Assembly (NCBI RefSeq): GCF_041052385.1
Contig: NZ_CP163439.1
Span: forward strand, 9,661,001-9,725,000
Source: Streptomyces sp. R28
GTDB taxonomy: Bacteria; Actinomycetota; Actinomycetes; Streptomycetales; Streptomycetaceae
Reading direction: 5' to 3'
DNA length: 64,000 nucleotides
The notes under the pieces: generated by a model
Database searches by the model: none
What the model saw: the letters and a program-made list of their open reading frames with translations, nothing else
Told to the model about the DNA's origin: nothing
Translations under genes and position numbers: made by a program
Shown: one piece after another, positions 60,464-64,000 of the stretch
Layout of the letters: the number at the start of each line of letters is the position of its first letter
Position numbering within the stretch: the stretch's first letter is position 1

Positions 60464-63400
60464 ATGCATGACGACCGCAGCCTGGTCGAAGCCCGTCTCA
60501 AGCGCGTCCTCGACGAACGCATCCGTCCCGCCGTGTACCCCGAGTCCGTGCCGCTGGAGGTGGCGGTGTGGCATGCGCCCGGCGAGCCGGTGCCGGTCGC
60601 CGAGGGACTCGCGGCCGAACCCGGGCCGATCGAGGTGGGTGCGCGCTGGGGTGCTCCCTGGGGCACCAGCTGGTTCCGGGTCACCGGGACCGTGCCCGAG
60701 GCGTGGGCCGGGAAGACCGTCGAGGCTCTCCTGGACCTCGGGTTCGACGAGAACATGCCCGGCTTCCAGTGCGAGGGCCTGGTCTACCGGCCCGACGGCA
60801 CCCCGGTGAAGGGCCTCAACCCGCGCAACCAGTGGGTGCGTATCGGCGCCCCCGTGACGGGCGGCGAGCAGGTGCGGCTGCACATCGAGGCGGCCTCCAA
60901 CCCCGTCATCCTCGACTACCACCCCTTCCTGCCCACGCGGCTCGGTGACAAGGAGACCGCGGGCAGCGAACCCCAGTACACGCTCACCCGCATGGACCTC
61001 GCCGTCCTCGACGAGGACGTCTGGCAGCTGGTCATCGACCTGGAGGTGCTCGGCGAACTGATGGCCGAGCTGCCGGTGGAGTCGGCGCGGCGCTGGGACA
61101 TCCTGCGGGCGGTGGAGAAGGCGCTGGACGCGGTCGATCTGCAGGACGTGGGGGGCACCGCGGCACGCGCGCGGACGCGGCTGGCCGACGTGCTGGCGGC
61201 CCCCGCCGTACCGTCCGCCCACCGCATCAGCGCCGTCGGTCACGCGCACATCGACTCGGCGTGGCTGTGGCCGCTTCGCGAGACCGTGCGCAAGGTGGCC
61301 CGTACGACCTCCAACATGACCGCGCTCATCGAGGACGAGCCCGACTTCGTCTTCGCCATGTCGCAGGCCCAGCAGTGGGCGTGGCTGAAGGAGCACCGGC
61401 CCGAGGTGTGGGCGAGGGTGAAGAAGGCGGTGGCGGACGGGCGGTTCGTGCCGGCCGGCGGGATGTGGGTGGAGTCGGACACCAACATGCCCGGCTCCGA
61501 GGCGATGGCCCGGCAGTTCGTGCACGGCAAGCGGTTCTTCCTCGACGAGTTCGGCATCGAGAACGACGAGGCCTGGCTGCCGGACACCTTCGGCTTCGCC
61601 GCCGGGCTGCCCCAGATCATCAAGGCCGCGGGCTCCAAATGGCTGCTGACGCAGAAGATCTCCTGGTCCCGGACCAACAGGTTCCCGCACCACACCTTCC
61701 AGTGGGAGGGCATCGACGGCACCCGGATCTTCACCCACTTCCCGCCCGTCGACACCTACAACTGCTCGATGAAGGGCAGCGAGATCGCCCACGCGGCCCG
61801 CAACTTCAAGGACAAGGGGGCCGCCCGGCACTCCCTCGCCCCCACCGGCTGGGGCGACGGAGGCGGCGGCACGACCCGGGAGATGGTCGCCAAGGCGGCC
61901 CGGCTGCGCAGCCTGGAAGGCTCGGCGACCGTCGCCTGGGAGACCCCGGCGGAGTTCTTCGCGAAGGCCGAGGCCGAGTACCCCGACCCGCCCGTCTGGG
62001 TCGGCGAGCTCTACCTCGAACTCCACCGAGCCACCCTCACCAGCCAGGCCAGGACCAAGCAGGGCAACCGCCGCAGCGAACACCTCCTGCGCGAGGCCGA
62101 ACTGTGGGCGGCCACGGCCGCCGTACGGACCGGATTCCCTTACCCGTACGAGGAGTTGGACCGCATCTGGAAGACGGTCCTGCTGCACCAGTTCCACGAC
62201 ATCCTGCCCGGCTCGTCCATCGCTTGGGTGCACCGTGAGGCGCGTGCGACGTACGAGCGTCTCGCGGGCGAGCTGAATGCGATCATCGAAGCCGCCCAGC
62301 GGGCCCTGGCGGGCCAGGGCGAGACCGAGCTCGTCTTCAACGCGGCCCCGCACACGCGTGACGGCGTACCGGCGGGCGGTGCGCGCACCCCGGTGACCCA
62401 GGGCCGGACGGCACTGGCGGCACGGCAGGGCGGCGGGTTCGTCCTCGACAACGGCCTGCTGCGCATCGAGATCGACGCGCGGGGCCTGGTCGTGTCGGCG
62501 TACGACATCGACGCCGACCGCGAGGCCGTCGCCCCGGGCCGGGTGGCCGGTCTCCTGCAACTGCACCCGGACTTCCCGAACATGTGGGACGCCTGGGACG
62601 TCGACGAGTTCTACCGCAACACGGTCACCGACCTGACCGAGGCGGACGAGGTCACCCCCGGTGACGACGAGGGATCGGTGCGGATCGTCCGGTCCTTCGG
62701 CTCCTCCCGCGTCACCCAGGTGCTGTCGCTCGCGCCGGGGGAGCGGCGGCTGCTGCTCGACACCGAGGTCGACTGGCACGAGACGGAGAAGTTCCTGAAG
62801 CTGGCCTTCCCGCTCGACCTGCACGCGGAACGGTACGCGTCGGAGACCCAGTTCGGGCACTTCTTCCGCCCCACACACACCAACACCAGCTGGGAGGCGG
62901 CCAAGTTCGAGGCCTGCAACCACCGCTTCGTCCACCTGGAGGAGCCGGGCTGGGGCGTCGCCATCGTCAACGACTCGACCTACGGCCACGACGTGACCCG
63001 CACGGTCCGCACCGACGGCGACCGCGGTACGACCACCACGGTGCGCGTCTCCCTCCTGCGCGCCCCGCGCTTCCCCGACCCCGAGACCGACCAGGGCGTC
63101 CACCGCTTCCGGCACGCCCTGGTGCCGGGTGCGGGCATCGGCGACGCGGTGCGCGAGGGCTGGCGGATCAACCTGCCGGAGCGGTCGGTGAGCGGCGCGC
63201 GGGAGGTGGCGCCCCTGGTGACGGTGGACCGGGAGGCCGTCGTGATCACGGCCGTCAAGCTGGCCGACGACGGCAGCGGAGACGTCGTGGTGCGCCTGCA
63301 CGAGGCCCAGGGCGGCCGGGTACGGGCCACGCTCGCGGCGGACTTCGAGGTCGCGGACGTCACGGCGACGGACCTGCTGGAACGCCCGCTGCCCGAGGCG

Positions 63401-63487
63401 CCGTCGTGCGACGGCGCGCGCGTCGCTCTGCGCCTGCGTCCCTTCGAACTGGTGACGCTGCGGCTGCGTCGGGCGCCGGTCCACTGA
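60464..63487 (+). CDS. GH38 alpha-mannosidase
   Basis: 1007 residues from ATG 60464, the usual length. N-terminal beta domain (1-250), then the GH38 catalytic region: Zn ligands in VGHAHIDSAWLWPLRET (about 255-270), the nucleophile Asp in EAWLPDTFGFAAGLPQI (about 372) and TGWGDGGGGTTREM (about 460). The mid domain has VLLHQFHDILPGSSI, with Zn-binding His. The C-terminal beta sandwich follows. No signal peptide, so it acts in the cytoplasm, removing alpha-mannose residues from imported N-glycan pieces. It completes the set with GH85, GH5-like, importer and LacI. Confidence 0.95.
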   Translation: MHDDRSLVEARLKRVLDERIRPAVYPESVPLEVAVWHAPGEPVPVAEGLAAEPGPIEVGARWGAPWGTSWFRVTGTVPEAWAGKTVEALLDLGFDENMPGFQCEGLVYRPDGTPVKGLNPRNQWVRIGAPVTGGEQVRLHIEAASNPVILDYHPFLPTRLGDKETAGSEPQYTLTRMDLAVLDEDVWQLVIDLEVLGELMAELPVESARRWDILRAVEKALDAVDLQDVGGTAARARTRLADVLAAPAVPSAHRISAVGHAHIDSAWLWPLRETVRKVARTTSNMTALIEDEPDFVFAMSQAQQWAWLKEHRPEVWARVKKAVADGRFVPAGGMWVESDTNMPGSEAMARQFVHGKRFFLDEFGIENDEAWLPDTFGFAAGLPQIIKAAGSKWLLTQKISWSRTNRFPHHTFQWEGIDGTRIFTHFPPVDTYNCSMKGSEIAHAARNFKDKGAARHSLAPTGWGDGGGGTTREMVAKAARLRSLEGSATVAWETPAEFFAKAEAEYPDPPVWVGELYLELHRATLTSQARTKQGNRRSEHLLREAELWAATAAVRTGFPYPYEELDRIWKTVLLHQFHDILPGSSIAWVHREARATYERLAGELNAIIEAAQRALAGQGETELVFNAAPHTRDGVPAGGARTPVTQGRTALAARQGGGFVLDNGLLRIEIDARGLVVSAYDIDADREAVAPGRVAGLLQLHPDFPNMWDAWDVDEFYRNTVTDLTEADEVTPGDDEGSVRIVRSFGSSRVTQVLSLAPGERRLLLDTEVDWHETEKFLKLAFPLDLHAERYASETQFGHFFRPTHTNTSWEAAKFEACNHRFVHLEEPGWGVAIVNDSTYGHDVTRTVRTDGDRGTTTTVRVSLLRAPRFPDPETDQGVHRFRHALVPGAGIGDAVREGWRINLPERSVSGAREVAPLVTVDREAVVITAVKLADDGSGDVVVRLHEAQGGRVRATLAADFEVADVTATDLLERPLPEAPSCDGARVALRLRPFELVTLRLRRAPVH

Positions 63488-63576
63488 GCGCGAACGGCGG
63501 CGCGCCGCGGTGAATCGGGTGGCAACCGGTCTCACACTCAAGGAGGTTGGCGTTACGCAGCGCCTTGGAGGCACTC

Positions 63577-64000
63577 ATGAAGCTCGTCACGCGGGCCCAG
63601 CTGGGCTGGCCCGCATCCGCCGCACCGACGCAGGAATCGACCAAGGGCGTGAAGGTCCACTACGAAGGCACGTCGGTCAGCGTCGAACTCCTCGACGACC
63701 ACGACCTCTGCATCGCCGAGTGGAAGTCCATCCGGGTCTCCCATCTGGCGAACAAGGTGGAGAACTACTCGGACATCGCCTACAACTACGGCGCCTGCCC
63801 GCACGGTCGTCTCCTGGAGGGCCGCGGCCTCGGCAAGCGCACCGGGGCCAACGGCAACCAGCCCCTCAACCGCGCCCACTACGCGATCGTCGGCCTGGTC
63901 GGCGACAAGGGGCTCATCAAGCCGACGGACGCGATGCTCGGCGCGATCCGTGACGGCATCGAGCTGCTGCGCCGCCATGGCGCCGGCAACGAGATCAAGG
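63577..64000 (+). CDS. N-acetylmuramoyl-L-alanine amidase-like protein (partial, runs off right edge)
   Basis: ATG 63577 with GGAGG 5 nt upstream; 141 codons in view and no stop. It begins MKLVTRAQLGWPASAAPTQE and continues GVKVHYEGTSV, SHLANKVENYSDIAYNYGAC and HYAIVGLVGDKG. This is the Amidase_2/PGRP-type pattern common in streptomycetes, with a candidate Zn His in VHYEG, Y-N-Y-G and a later H in NRAHYAIVG. No signal peptide. It probably binds or cleaves peptidoglycan; phage-endolysin-like relatives exist. The C-terminal part, often a peptidoglycan-binding domain, is outside the window. Confidence 0.75.
   Translation, partial: MKLVTRAQLGWPASAAPTQESTKGVKVHYEGTSVSVELLDDHDLCIAEWKSIRVSHLANKVENYSDIAYNYGACPHGRLLEGRGLGKRTGANGNQPLNRAHYAIVGLVGDKGLIKPTDAMLGAIRDGIELLRRHGAGNEIK

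Noticed and set aside
60374..63574. 1066-codon minus-strand ORF
   Set aside because: Exact antisense of the GH38 gene; low-complexity His/Arg/Val/Gly composition.
1..64000. tRNA, rRNA genes and CRISPR arrays
   Set aside because: No tRNA-like CCA/T-loop patterns, rRNA segments or regularly spaced direct repeats were seen on reading; a covariance-model scan was not possible here.

Overview
The window is a high-GC actinomycete chromosome segment, most likely Streptomyces. The evidence is third-position GC bias throughout, GGAGG-type ribosome sites with many GTG and TTG starts, ATGA/GTGA overlaps inside operons, and typical content: MbtH protein, Rpf-LysM-M23 wall hydrolase, actinobacterial glgA/glgC, WS/DGAT acyltransferase, and LacI-controlled glycosidase/ABC loci. 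Coordinates were read by eye. Family names come from motif recognition, not searches.

Region 1 (1-23.6 kb) is an accessory specialised-metabolite locus. On the minus strand a short operon reads SGNH-fold protein, a 29-residue peptide gene (3636-3725), a duplicated haem-oxygenase-like iron oxidase, and a NodU/TobZ-type carbamoyltransferase that runs off the left edge. On the plus strand, after a GNAT gene and a 0.5-kb gap, come a membrane desaturase-like oxygenase, an ornithine/lysine N-monooxygenase with a C-terminal extension, MbtH, a second carbamoyltransferase, an amidinotransferase and a heterodimeric ABC exporter. They are followed by a SyrB2-like Fe/2-oxoglutarate enzyme lacking the facial-triad carboxylate, a free carrier protein, a KASIII-like enzyme, a [C-remnant]-A-PCP NRPS, a BBE-type flavoprotein, an LLM oxidoreductase and an aspartyl-hydroxylase-like oxygenase. 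Together they suggest a small amino-acid-derived product carrying N-hydroxy, guanidino and carbamoyl groups, possibly halogenated. There is no PKS and no complete condensation or thioesterase domain. I cannot name the compound.

Region 2 (23.7-25.1 kb) is decayed sequence with remnants of a cyclase-fold regulator and a Crp-type regulator. It marks the right boundary of the cluster.

Region 3 (25.1-47.8 kb) is mostly housekeeping: panD, gnd, an RpfC-like hydrolase, DMT transporters, a FhuF-like protein, glgA, glgC, a WS/DGAT, SDRs, two TetR systems with visible operators, an SGNH esterase, a lipoprotein and an amidase. An IS5-family element sits exactly on the glgC stop codon. A 57-residue gene at 42336-42509 looks like an orphan cyclophane-type RiPP precursor.

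Region 4 (47.9-63.5 kb) is a glycan-foraging locus: GH20, GH29, serine hydrolase, LacI regulator with four operator copies, sugar ABC importer, GH5-like enzyme, GH85 endoglycosidase and GH38 alpha-mannosidase. As a set they could release and dismantle N-glycans. A peptidoglycan-amidase-like gene is cut by the right edge.
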